Positions 47,837 through 59,134 of a stretch of DNA of 64,000 nucleotides are shown in pieces. The DNA comes from Nymphaea colorata. Lineage: Eukaryota > Streptophyta > Magnoliopsida > Nymphaeales > Nymphaeaceae. The stretch lies in NCBI RefSeq assembly GCF_008831285.2, contig NC_045138.2:27995934-28059933 (forward strand), in the 5' to 3' direction. The translations under genes were made by a program, and so were the position numbers. The number at the start of each line of letters is the position of its first letter. Position 1 is the first letter of the stretch. The notes under the pieces were generated by a model, which was given only the letters and a program-made list of their open reading frames with translations, was not told the origin of the DNA and ran no database searches.

Positions 47837-48903
47837 TAGGCCTGGGTGCCGTCGGGTACCCTGTACCCAGCCCGGTATGGACCAAGTCCGGGTCAAAAAA
47901 ATGTCTTATCGGGTTCACCTTCAGTGCGCCCGGCTCAACCCGAGATCTTAACGGGTCGGGCACGGTTATCAGTTCTATAGCCCGGCCCGACGGCCCGTTA
48001 GGTCAAGAGATTCCTGCCTCCCCTAATCTCATTTTCCATTGAGGATTTGAGGGAGGCAGAGCCACAGAGACAAGGAGAGCCACAGCGGGACAGCCAGTCC
48101 GCTACCGCCACCACGCCACCGTCTCCGCTCCGCCAGTGGGCCACCTGCCACCGTCGCCCTTTTGCCGCTCCGCCACTGGTCCACCACTCCACAGTCGAAC
48201 TTTTGCTTTGTGAAGGTACACACTGCTCATTGAAAACATGTCGCTTTGTGCATTTTCGATTTCTTTGAAAAAATCTGTTGCAAGTAAATTCAATGTGTAG
48301 TTTGCCATTTTGTGCACCTCTTCATGATCTTTTCTCTTGGTAGAGGAAGAAGTTTGCTTCTACCTGGGTGAAGAAACGCTGGTGTATGTTTTTTCTTTTG
48401 ATTCTCAAAGGAAAGGAATGAGAGTCCATCTATTCACTTATATGCAAATCCATATGGAAAGATTTTTCATTTCTTTGTGAATAATGCCCAGACCCATAGA
48501 AATGAAAAGGTTTTGTGGTTTAGATCTGGCATTCGTCTAGATCGTAGACTTCGTTTGAGGTCTGTTGATTATATTTGTGAATGTATTTGCTGGAACTCAC
48601 GTATTTGCTGGAACTCTAGTTGTTATCAGAAACACACAATCGTCAATTATTTTTACACACAATCGTGAATGGTCTTTTTTCTTTTTTTCTTTTTATTTGA
48701 TTTTTGGATCAAACCGACCCTGCCCGGCCTGACCCGGCCCGCCAGTTAACAAAAAGGGTTGGGCTGGGCCTCGAACATGGTGGACCAGACCCGGTACCCA
48801 GCCCGTTTTGTAATCGGGCCGGGCCCGGGCTTTGGGGACGGGCCGTCCCGGGCCCGGTCTTACCGGGCCGGACAGTGCCGGCTGGACCGGATGCCCACCC
48901 CTA
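47837..48903. mobile_element. hAT-type non-autonomous element (1067 bp) with perfect 8-bp TSD
   Basis: It starts TAGGCCTGGGTGCC and ends GGATGCCCACCCCTA. Both flanks carry cttaaaac (47829-47836 and 48904-48911), an exact 8-bp target-site duplication. GC-rich CCGGGCC-type ends surround a less GC-rich core. Unit A lacks it at the orthologous place near 37190, so insertion followed the duplication. No transposase was seen. Confidence 0.92.
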
Positions 48904-49121
48904 CTTAAAACGAGACTTGAAATTTCCTTCACTCATATAATGTGGACAGAACCTTAGATATGTAGCAAGTATTGAAATTAATAAGATAAAATTGTTCTCT
49001 AATTGTAACAAGAAAAAAGTATCATACGGTAATTCTAATCTTCCCATGCTTCTCTCCCCCATGACCAAAAAAAAAAGAGATCGAAGAAAGGAACCAATAG
49101 CGACATTGAACGCCAACCGAT

Positions 49122-51733
49122 TCACTTGAAGATGGATCTACGGCCATTTATTGAGGGGATGAAAGCAAAACCGATTGCGGCCATGGGATGAGATCTTCCC
49201 TCCACACTCAATTCATTGATCATGTCCATCGTTGGTGCTTCAGAGCTTAAACCTGCACCGCTTGCGTCTGGGTCTGGGGAGAGGTCGGCTAAGTGCTTGA
49301 TATTGAAGGGATAGACGTCGGACTTGGAGTCCGACAAGTACATCCTTCTCGCTAGGATCAAGTTTGCTGCATTGGTCGGATGGCCTCCGTCAAAGAAGAG
49401 ATATGTGTTTCTATCTTCACAAACACTGCCATTCTTCTCGCACAGCGCACCCGATACGGTACAACAATGCTTGTCAACCACCGTGAGTCCTGTTAATCAG
49501 TAAAGATTAACTCAATCAAACTAAGAATGGAAATTCGGTAAGTATGCATTATTTTACCTACAGATATTTCAAACAGTAGATATTATCCATAGCAAGAAAA
49601 TTGTACAAAAAATATGCTCAAGTTTTCATGAAATAAGAAAAACACACTTTTGACGGTTTTTTTTTTTTTTTGTTTTACCAAAAAAACTCGTGGATTGAAG
49701 TAGGCTGGGTTCCAGATGAATATTTTGGTCGAGTCCTTTTTTCAGATTATTTATTTATTTTTTTTAGAAGGGAAGTCGTTCGGTTTATCATGTTGATAAT
49801 TTTCTTCACATAACACACAGTCTCTCATCGTTAAAAAAGCTGGCTACGATTCAAGGTTGACCCGGCTAAACCTAGCCATGAGTTGATGTTGGCTGCGCTT
49901 ACCCCTGACTCGGCTTGACTTGACCCTAACTCGTCCGATTCAAATTATTTTAAAACCGGATCGAATCAACGAGTCAACTCAATGTCAACTCATGAACCTA
50001 ATGACCTGATTTTTAACTCATCATCATTCAGAAATTTACCAACTCTGCTTTCCACAAAAGCTGCATCACCCAAGCACGCGAGTTAAAAGGAGGATTCCTT
50101 ACACCAACCTCGTCAAGGGCAAGTTTAACTGGTTAATAAAGCCATTGTTAGAATATGTGGAATCTTGAGACGGGAGTGTTCAGCATACCGTAATCGGCGG
50201 GAGAATCAATCATCTCGCTGATGATTTTGTAGCTGTTAGCAAAAACAAAATGGGAGCCGGGCATGTCTCTGGTTAGCCTATCGATTGAGGCGTTGAGCCG
50301 AGTGTTGAATTGCATGGATGCCAAATTGTAGGTTTCATTGCAGCTGCCGTCTGTAGTTGTTAATCGAGCCGCCGGCGTGCAGCCACTCACCTGGATGGAC
50401 AGTAACGCAAATTTCCGGGCTCCCAGACCATATAGCCACTGGGAAAGGGGGAAATTTGAGTATTTCAGTCTCTTTAACTGTCGAAAAAAATCATAAAATG
50501 TATGCAAAGTTTTGGTGGCACAGTAAAAAGAGGCTCAAGTTTTTCTGTCTAACTGTCGATGTGGATGTTTCAAGCTGTCAATGCAGATAGTCATGGGAGG
50601 TGATAAATAGACAGAAAGCTTTATTTACCTTTAGTTGCTGGGTGAACCTGCCGAGAAGTTCCTCCGTGAATTCCGGCAAATAGCATGCAGTTCCGTCAAA
50701 ACAACTACATGCAAAATCATTTCCGCCGGTATTAATCGCAAATATACTCCGCGAGAGATAAGATGAAAGATCCTTCCCAAGGAGGGACCTTAGTTCGGGC
50801 AGAGTTCTTGACTCAAAGTTCCTTATTTGTTGGTTGAATGTTATCACTTCTGTCTGCAACGCCAGCAAACAAACAAAAAGGTTAATAAAACAGAACAGAA
50901 GCCCACAGAATCCACGTCTCATCCACTATACTATGTAGATGTTGGAGTTCGATTGCTATTTGACATCCTTCTTCTGTTAAATCTTTCCATTTTTTTAATT
51001 ATCACTTTCGTCTACCTTTGCATATCATTAAACTAAACGTCTACTCAAACGCAAACAGCACCAAGAAGGCAATTGTGTTTTAGATAATGCCACACCAATC
51101 ACGTTTTTAATCTTATAGAGCGTGTTTGGCAGTGAATGAAATAGCCCTTCTGTAGTTGTTGTATACAGTGGAACAGGGCGCTCCACAAACACAAACAGTG
51201 GACGAGGCCGGAGCATGGCGTTTGGCACACTCCAAGTCCGCTGAATTAGGCGTTTCGACCAGCATGTCCTCGCGTCCTTAAGACGGGTAACCTGATTTGC
51301 TGCACTCGATCTTCGAGAAATAAAGAAGGAAAAAAAAAAAAAAGAGCAATAATTTTACACTGAAGTTGGTTGAGTCAAGAATGCCAGAAGCTGATGAAGC
51401 GTAGTTCACTCCACTTAGAATCATGGGCCCTTTGGTGCTCGGGTTACTGAAGCAAGGAAGTAAATTGGGGACGCCCAGAAGCTGTCCAAGAACATCGGCC
51501 ACTGTTTTGTTATTGGTGAACCTTCCTGTCGGAAAGCCAAAATCAACGCCATAAGGCGGATAATTGGCCTTGGCTGTTGATACTGCAAAGAATATATTGT
51601 TGCCATTGTCAACTAACGAATCCCCAAAAACAAACATGGATGTGATATTGGACGCTCCATTTTCCTCCAGGCAATGCAGAAGACACGAGGAGCTGAGGAG
51701 GATGAAGATGAACAACGTCATCGCTGCCATCAT
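49122..51733 (-). CDS. GDSL esterase/lipase B1 (intact, with C-terminal extension)
   Basis: A paralogue of A1 with the same four-exon structure: 51733..51359, 50853..50629, 50438..50189, 49489..49122. The total is 1218 nt, or 405 aa plus stop. A signal peptide precedes FVFGDSLVDNGNN (Ser39). Block III is NTGGNDF (Asn170) and block V is FFDGGHPTNAAN (Asp317, His320). All catalytic blocks are intact. Exon lengths of the first three exons equal those of A1 exactly. The A1 stop codon TGA is GGA here, adding 25 residues (GRSHPMAAIGFAFIPS and on) before the next stop. The sequence upstream of the start differs from A1 beyond about 75 bases, so regulation may differ. It is probably secreted; the substrate is unknown. 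Confidence 0.92.
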
Positions 51734-52828
51734 TCACTTTGCAGTGTGGTTGGCAGTGCTTTGGTGTCTTTATGCAATTGGGAAGAAGCAATTTTTTGTT
51801 CTCCTTCGGATGACAAACCGACCAGTCAATGATATTTTAGATTGGATTGAGGCATAAATTTCAGTATTTCGTCGTTCAAATACTCTTCTACTTCTTATTG
51901 TTGTCGCAAACACATTAATGCCTTGCTGAAAATTAAACTCATAATTGTGATTTTCTAGATAGTAGCGCCACATTGGGATTTGGGAAAGCATAATACCTGT
52001 GAAATTAATCACTTTATAGCCCCTTATTAATGGAAAAAAATTAATTTCTGGTCTCCTTGAACAAGAAGAGTAGTTGAACATGGTCGTAAACTTGCAGCTG
52101 CCTGCTTTTGGTTGTTGAAACATGCCTACTTTTGGTTGTTCAAACAAACTTGCAGAGGGTTAGGTGGGCAGAGCACGTGACCGGCTCTTGTCTAAGAGAC
52201 TTACCATAGGATTGCAAGTGTTACCAAGGTATTTCGACAACTTTATCAATTTTTCATACAGCCAATTGTATTTCCACTCTACAAGGAAGGAGCCTGAATA
52301 CATTTCTTAGAGACAGAATCTTGACCAGTTGTTTTCTTTTTGAACTCTATAAAGAGGTTGCTCGCTTTCTGTCTCAACGTCAAACATTATGCATTAGTTC
52401 TTAAATTATTCTGGAGATGTGAGCTTTAAATATTGTCAAAATGTTGTTTGCGGGTGAGATTTTTCTCGTATATGATACAGTAAAGTTGAAGTCTCAATAA
52501 AGTCTCAGGAAAATTAAAAAAAAAAAACTCCAATATGCAATGCAAAAAAATACAAAATAAAATGCAACAATAAGAAGTGCACAATACCGAAACAAAATGC
52601 AGTGAAAAAATGTGTTTGTTTATGTTTTTTTGACATTTTTACTCTTAGTTTTTTTTTTTTTTTCAAAAAGGTGGATTTGTTGGGCTAACTTATTTTTGAA
52701 GTATAACGTGGGTTTTTATGACAATTTTAATTCATACTTCACAGATTCTACTTATTGCTCTCAGGCTAGAAGTTCAAGATTCTAATAAATTTTCTTCCTC
52801 GTCTTAGTAGAAAGAAGCTTTATGTTAC

Positions 52829-53924
52829 CTTCAGTTGCTCGGTGAAATTCCCAGTGAGTAACCGTGTAAACTCTGGCTAACAGCATGGTGTTTCTGGAAG
52901 CAGTAAGCGGCGTAATCGTTTCCACCGGTGTTGAAGACAAATATACTCGGAGGCAAGGAAGAAGAAAGGTTGCTTCCAACAAGAGATGTCAACTCCGGCT
53001 GAAGTTCCTGATTTGCTGATTCAGAGGTATTACTATCATCTGCAAGCGCAACAGGAAAGGGGAAAAAAAAAACTTTCCTTTTGGTTGAGGATGTTAAGGA
53101 AACATAAATCAGATTATGGGAAGAATGGTAAAGAATGGTATGAAAGTGCAGGTGTTAGAAATGTTATTTTTGGCAAATAGAAACTATTTTGAGAGCAAGT
53201 CAAAGCCTTAAATATAAAAATGTAACGTGAATGTTTTTTCTTTTCTTTTATTTCTTTAACTAAAAAAAAAAAACAAAGGTAATAAAAACTTTGTTGAGCG
53301 AGCAGTAGAAATATTTCTTTATCCCACCAAAGAACAACAGAGTCAAAACCCCAACCCAATTTCTTGTCGAAGGTTTGCTTGGGTGCTTAGGGTGTTGTCG
53401 CCTATGCATTTATGTTCTCCTCTTTCGCATATAGAAAGTTGATGGTTCTAAAATTTGATACCAGCCTCCACCCCAGCGCCAACACCCTATGACAATAAAA
53501 ATGATTCAAGAAGATCGAAAACAAGGAAGAGTGGGGCTAGAGATATTATCGGCGAGGGTCTCCTTTACATTGAAAGTAGGCGAGTCGAGAATCCTGGAGC
53601 CAACGGATACGTAGTTCACTCCATTGAAAATTTTGGTTCCTTCGGTGGTGGGATCGTTGAAACAGGGAAGTCGATGAGGGAGTCCCAGATGCTGTCAAAG
53701 AGCATCGGCCACGGTCCATCTATTGGTGAACCTCTCCGTCGGAACTTCAAGATCAATCCTATACGGCGGAAAATTGGCCGTGGCATCAGAATCCGGCAAG
53801 TACACGTTGTTGCCGTTATCAACAACGGATTCCCAAAGACAAACATGGCCGTGATATTGCCGGGTGCTTCATTGAAGAAGAAGCTCACCAGAATCAGAAT
53901 ACTGAAGAACGCCTCCCTTGTCAT
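52829..53924 (-). pseudogene. GDSL esterase/lipase pseudogene psi-B2
   Basis: The unit B counterpart of psi-A2. Exon 1 (53924..53569) has lost one base inside the catalytic block (FVFG followed by NPLLI instead of DSVVD), so the nucleophile serine frame is destroyed; downstream it keeps the base that psi-A2 lost. Exon 2 (53039..52829) retains NTGGNDYAAY and a gtaaca donor but has a deletion before LTSLVGSNL and a later frameshift. Exons 3 and 4 are absent because the segment equivalent to 40110-42100 of unit A is deleted. Confidence 0.88.
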
Positions 53925-54910
53925 GGTTTTCACTTGTTTGCATCCATGAGCAAGCTCTCCATTATTCCTTTGTACAGCGTGCGATCTGGTGCCAGTAAGG
54001 GCTTCATGTAGACAGCTTCTGACACGCTCGTCACTGAATACTGTGCGGGAGTGGTCCTGCCATAAGCCCAGACAGTTAAGCTGGTTCACCATTTACCTAC
54101 TTCTTCGGGCCCAGTTGACTGTTTGTTGGGGCTGAACATTTTGGAGGTCGAACAGATGAATCAGAGTGTTATTGTTCGAGTTTCCGTGGCTAGGTTTGGT
54201 TTCATACACTACACTTGTCAGTTTAAGAGACTTTATTATAAAGAGTAAGAGATTATTCAGGTCCAATGGTATGAGAGCTCATTGAAGTAGAGTCTGTTCA
54301 CAAATGGTTACATAGTGGGTTTAGTCTAACAGACTGAATACAGTAAGTAAATGTCCTAAATTGACAATCAAAACTTGGTCAAACTGACTGGGTAACGCAA
54401 ACGGATTAATTAAAAGTTAACCACAAATCACAAGGTGCTTCAATATTGATCATATAAATACGTAAGAACTTTTCTGGGGTTCCAGAAAATCCCCTTGCTT
54501 GTAAATCCATCAGAAAAATGTAGCATGGATATAAGTCTTGCTATATGAACATATCAGCATGTCTTCAATGCTTGATAACAATTTTCCTGTTAACTTTCTT
54601 GTGGATGTAAGATCTCACACCTCTCGTCTTTCTCTTTGTTGTTGCTCCTTTTCTTTGTGGGTACATTTGATTACTTTATTCAGATTCGAAATCCATGGAT
54701 CTATATAGATCTGACATGGTATGATTTTGGTGATATGACAAATGAACGGTTCATCAAAGACCTTTATACATTGAGAGAAGTCAGATTTACGATCTGAGAG
54801 AGGGGAGGGTCTTATCTCAACTTAATCTCTTTCGTTATACTTCATAGTTTTGAAATGTGAATATCATGTCCATATTGTTAGTTTTATAATAAAAAAATGG
54901 TAGATATATG

Positions 54911-55363
54911 TAACAACCCGACTCATTCTTGGGCTAGAGCCCCGGTTTGGTAGATTCCAACCCGTCCCTTAATAGTTTCGGCTCCAACCTTAAAAGGTTA
55001 GGAATCATGACAACTATTTATGGTAATGATCCTTTTTATAAACCCTTGAAGCTTCCTCACAATCTTCAATACGTGATTAAATTCTTGGGGTGTTACAATC
55101 CAACCCTCTTAAGGCACGCGAGTCTACGCGTGTGGGACATTAGGTCCGAGTGTTGAAACTGTTTTGATGCCACTATAACAACCCGACCCACTCCTAAACT
55201 TGAGCTTTTGGTTTGGCGGATCTCAACCCTCCTCCTAACAGTTTCGGCTCTAACCTCAAAAGGTTATTAACCAATACAACCATTTATGGTAATGATCTTC
55301 TTTATAAACCCTTGAAAATTTCTCACAATCTTTAATATGGAACTAAATTTTTGGGGTGTTGTA
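54911..55363 (-). repeat. Two TGTAACACCCC-type repeats in unit B spacer
   Basis: Copies at 54911-55097 and 55175-55363, both on the minus strand. The second is the orthologue of 44662-44850 and the first is an additional, more diverged copy. About 75 bases containing cacgcgagtctacgcgtg separate them, as if two LTR-like ends flank a residual internal piece. Confidence 0.55.
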
Positions 55364-55364
55364 A

Positions 55365-55545
55365 TATATGTACTCTACTCTAATGCAGAGAGGGAGAGAG
55401 AGAGAGAGAACCGATAAAAATGGTAGATATATGTACTCTAGTATAATATAGAAGGGGGGGAGAGAGAGAGAGAGAGAGCCGATAAAAATGGTAGATATAT
55501 GTACTCTAGTGTAATACATAGAGGGAGGGAGAGAGAGAGAGAGGA
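55365..55545. repeat. Minisatellite, unit B spacer
   Basis: Three copies of the same tactct / GA tract / ccgataaaaatggtaga unit as in unit A, with different GA-tract lengths. Confidence 0.8.
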
Positions 55546-55592
55546 GTCTCCTGCTCCCTCTTCAAGCATCCATAAGAACTAGTATTGGTCGT

Positions 55593-55859
55593 TGGATTAG
55601 AAAACTTATTTCACGAGCAAACTGCTTTGTTGCTGTGTTTCATGGTGAGAGTGATAACATTACACATAAAGAGGTGACAGACATTGTGCAAAGTGGCATG
55701 AATAATGAACCTAAAGGCAAGGACCATGGCAAGAGTTATGAACCTAAAAAGCAGGGATTGTGGGCGGCAACTTGTCAAAACTTTGGACAACACCTGCCTG
55801 AATTTAAATTCAATAGTAATCGTTCATACAAGTTACAAACAAAAATAAAGAACCGTTAG
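55593..55859 (+). other. Conserved unidentified open frame, copy B
   Basis: The same frame as at 45097-45362 (WIRKLISRANCFVAVFHGES to KIKNR), with a few substitutions and the same stop position at 55859. No family is recognised. It lies between the minisatellite and the unit B/C junction. Confidence 0.4.
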
Positions 55860-56611
55860 TGTATCTCTCTATGTATGGCTTCTAACAGTCATTCTAATAT
55901 GAGAGCTATTGTGTATGCAGGTGGAAACCATCAAAGCACATTAAAATTTGCACTGCGTTGTTCACTTTAATTCTTTGCTGTTAAAGACAACAAACAAGCA
56001 TAAACAGAGGCCCTTAGGAACAGAACAGAGGCACTCCGTGTGGGGGCCTTTTTATTGGAAGACATTGATCTCACCAGTGCGAATAAGAATAATAGCATTC
56101 CCGCAATCAGACATGCTTTTGGCCGGTTAATTTTGGAAAAGAAACTGCCACAAATTACTAGAGATTTTGCGGTTGATGGAGGTGGGATTTACCTGTTAAT
56201 AATGGATTTTTATTTTTGGCCATCCCCCAAAATACAAAATCCAATATGGACATTGAACGCGAACCGATTCACTTGAAGATGGATTTACGCCGATTTATTG
56301 AATGGATAAAAGCAAAACCAATTGCGGCCATAGGATGAGATCTTCATTCTGCACTCAATTCCTCAATCATGTCCATCTTTGGTGCTTCAGAGCTTAAACC
56401 TGCATCGCTTGAGTCTGGGTAGAGGTCGGCTAAGTGCTTGACATTGAATGGATAGACGTCGGACCTGGAGTCCGATAAGCACATCCTTCTCGCAAGGATC
56501 AAGTTTGCTGCATTGGTCGGATGGCCTCCGTCAAAGAAGAGATATGCCTTTCTATCTTCACAAATACTGCCATTCTTCCTGCACTTTCTAACCGGTACGG
56601 CACAACAAGGC

Positions 56612-56937
56612 TGTTAGAAACAACACAGAATAAACTCTCCTCTCGCATTTTTAAGAAGGGGTTAGAAACAATAAGAAAGAAGACAACGATTTACGTGGTT
56701 CGGAACAAAAATCTCTTACGTCCGCGGTCGCACAGATCTCTTGTATTCTCTCACTTCTATGAACACACATAACAGACACTCTCAAGCGGCGGCCATCCTC
56801 AAAACATAAGGATTAGGGCAAACCCGCATTTGTACAAAATGACATATATACCCTTACATAAAGAAAAAATGAGTGTGTCGGCGGTATTATAAATGAGTGT
56901 CTAGTATGGATCAACTTCCATACACCAAACACCAACA
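56612..56937 (-). mobile_element. Solo LTR (326 bp) in exon 4 of psi-C1, perfect 5-bp TSD
   Basis: It starts TGTTAGAAAC and ends CACCAACA, so it has TG...CA ends. Both flanks carry aaggc (56607-56611 and 56938-56942). A1 and B1 have the uninterrupted sequence here. No internal region or second LTR remains. Orientation is assigned from the related copy at 42728-43001, which lies the other way round, and is uncertain. Confidence 0.93.
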
Positions 56938-57552
56938 AAGGCTTGTCAACCACCGTGAGTCCTGTTAGTTAGTAAACATCAACTCAATCAAACTAAGAAT
57001 GAAAATTCGGTAATTATACATGTTTTTACCTACAGCTGTTTCAAAGAGTAGATATTAAATGTTATTCCGTAGCAAAAAAAGTTTACAAAAAATATGCTCA
57101 AGTTTTCATGAAATAAGAAAAACACACTTTTAAGTGTTTTTTTTTTACCAAAAAAAAAAAACTCGTGGATTGGAGTAGACTGGGTTCCAGATGAATATTT
57201 TGGTCGAGTCATTTTTTCAAATTCCATTTTTTTTTTATAGAAGGGAAGTCGTTCGGTTTATCACGTTGTTCATTTTCTTCACATAACACAGTCTCTCATC
57301 GTTAAAGAACCTCGTCACTATTCAAGTTTGACCCGGCTAAACCTAGCCATGAGTTAAGGTTGGCTGAGCTTACTTGACTCGGCTTGAGTCCACCCTAACT
57401 CACCCGATTCAAACTATTTTAAAACTCGATCGAATCAATGAGTCCACTCACAGTCGACTCATGAACCTAATGACCTAATTATTAACTGATCAGAATCCGA
57501 TTCAGAAATTGACCAACTCTGCTTCCCAAGAAAGCTGCATCACCCAAGCAGG

Positions 57553-58101
57553 TAGGGGTGCACAACGAGTCGAGTTACACAATGAGTCGAGTTACTCGAA
57601 CTCGACTCGTTAGTGTAAACGAGCTGCTTCATTAGTTAAACGAGTCGAGTTCGAGTTCACGAGTCAACTCGTTTAACTAATCGAGTCGAGCTCGAGTTCA
57701 CTTTGCGAACTCGTTAAAGCTCGACTCGGCTCGATTAACATACCGGTTTTAAAAAAACCGGTTCACTAGTCACGACTCACTTCTTCTCAAACGAGTTAAA
57801 CGAGTCGAGCTCGACTATTGGTTTAATTCTTAAACGTTAAACGAGTTAAACGAGTCGAGCTCGACTAAACGAGTCGAGCTCGACTAAACGAGTTAAATGA
57901 GTCGAGCTCGACTATTGGTTTAATAATTAAATGTTAAACGAGTTAAACGAGCCGAGCTCGAGCTCGACTATGTATAGTCGAGTCGAGCTCGAGCTCGTGT
58001 TAGGAACTCGACTCGAGTTCGAGTTCAAGCTCAAGCATTTCGAGCCGAGTCGAGTTCGAGCTGGGCGAGCTCGAGCTCGACTCGGCTCGTGTGCAGCCCT
58101 A
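57553..58101. mobile_element. GAGTCGAG-rich hAT-type MITE (549 bp) with perfect 8-bp TSD
   Basis: It starts TAGGGGTGCACAACGAG and ends CTCGTGTGCAGCCCTA. Both flanks carry caagcagg (57545-57552 and 58102-58109). The interior is an unusual array of gagtcgagctcgact and aaacgagtt words, many of them locally self-complementary. It is inserted in the last intron of psi-C1; the A1 and B1 introns lack it. Confidence 0.94.
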
Positions 58102-58118
58102 CAAGCAGGCGAGTCTCA

Positions 58119-58335
58119 CCCGACGCTCTCACACAGCAGCCCATGAAGCCCGCACACGTTGCTGGACACGATGGCCAGCACCTCTATTTATAGGCAACAA
58201 GTCGACGGTGGAAAATTTCACAAGTTTCTATTCTTTTTATTTTTCTTTTACTTTATTTTATTTTTAATCACTAGTTTTTCATTACCACCGACTTGCAACT
58301 CCTTTTACGAGCAAGAGTTGGAGGTTTCGGAGATT
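58119..58335. other. Extra sequence in psi-C1 intron, origin unknown
   Basis: About 215 bases absent from the A1 and B1 introns, lying right after the MITE. It contains a TATA-like ctctatttatag and an AT-rich tail. No ends or target-site duplication were recognised. Confidence 0.45.
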
Positions 58336-59134
58336 TAAAAGGAGGATTCCTTACTCCAACCTCCGTCGAGGACAAGTTTAACTGGTTTAATAAAGTCATT
58401 GTTAGAATATGTGGAATCTTGAGACGGGAGTGTTCTGCATATCGTAATTGGCGGGAGAATGTATCATCTCGCCGATGATTTTGTAGCTGTTAGCAAAAAC
58501 AAAGTGGGAGCCGGGCATGTCTCTGGTTAGCGTGTCGATTGAGGCGAGTGTTGAATTGCATTGATGCCAAATTGTAGGTTTCGTTGTTTTATACAGTGGA
58601 ACACGGCGCTCCACAAACATAAGCAGTGGACGAGGCCGGAGCTTGGCGCTTGGTACACTCCAAGTCCGCTGAATTAGGCGTTTCGACTAGAATGTCCTCT
58701 TTCTGGGCGTCCTTAAGACGGGCAACTTGATATGCTGCCCTCGATCTTCGAGAAATGAAGAAGGCAAAAAAAAAGAGCGATAATTTTACACTGAAGTTAT
58801 TTGAGTCAAGAATGCCAGAAGATCCTGAAGCATAGTTCACTCCACTTAGAATCATGGGTCCTTTGGTACTCGGGTTAGTGAAGCAAGGAAGTAAATTGGG
58901 GACGTCCAAGAACATCGGCTACTGTTTTGTCATTGGTGAACCTTCCTGTGGGAAAGCCAAAATCAATGCCATAAGGCGGATAGTCGGCCTTGGCTGTTGA
59001 ATCTGCAAAGAATATATTGTTGCCATTGTCAACTAACGAATCCCCAAAAACAAACATGGATGTGATATTGGACGCTCCATTTTCCTCCAGGCAATGCAGA
59101 AGACACGAGGAGCTGAGGAGGATGAAGATGAATG

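Larger units (their letters stand above)
46650..56165. repeat. Segmental duplication unit B of the GDSL array
   Basis: Colinear with unit A: leader, GDSL B1, psi-B2 and spacer. Differences include a 1.07-kb MITE at 47837-48903, loss of the 36270-36990 insertion, loss of about 2 kb corresponding to 40110-42100 (exon 3 of the second gene), about 480 bases of extra sequence upstream of B1 (51808-52285) and an extra TGTAACACCCC repeat. Confidence 0.85.
56344..59131 (-). pseudogene. GDSL esterase/lipase pseudogene psi-C1
   Basis: The unit C counterpart of A1 and B1. Exon 1 (59131 to about 58796) keeps FVFGDSLVDNGNN but has lost its ATG through a deletion upstream and has an 11-base deletion after DVLG that shifts the frame. 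Exon 2, intron 2 and the first part of exon 3 are deleted, and the remainder of exon 3 (to about 58447) is fused to intron 1 sequence. The exon 3 donor is atatg instead of gtatg. Exon 4 (56961..56938 plus 56611..56344) is open apart from a 326-bp solo LTR and ends EELSAE. The intron also carries a MITE (57553-58101) and about 215 bases of extra sequence (58119-58335). Confidence 0.93.
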
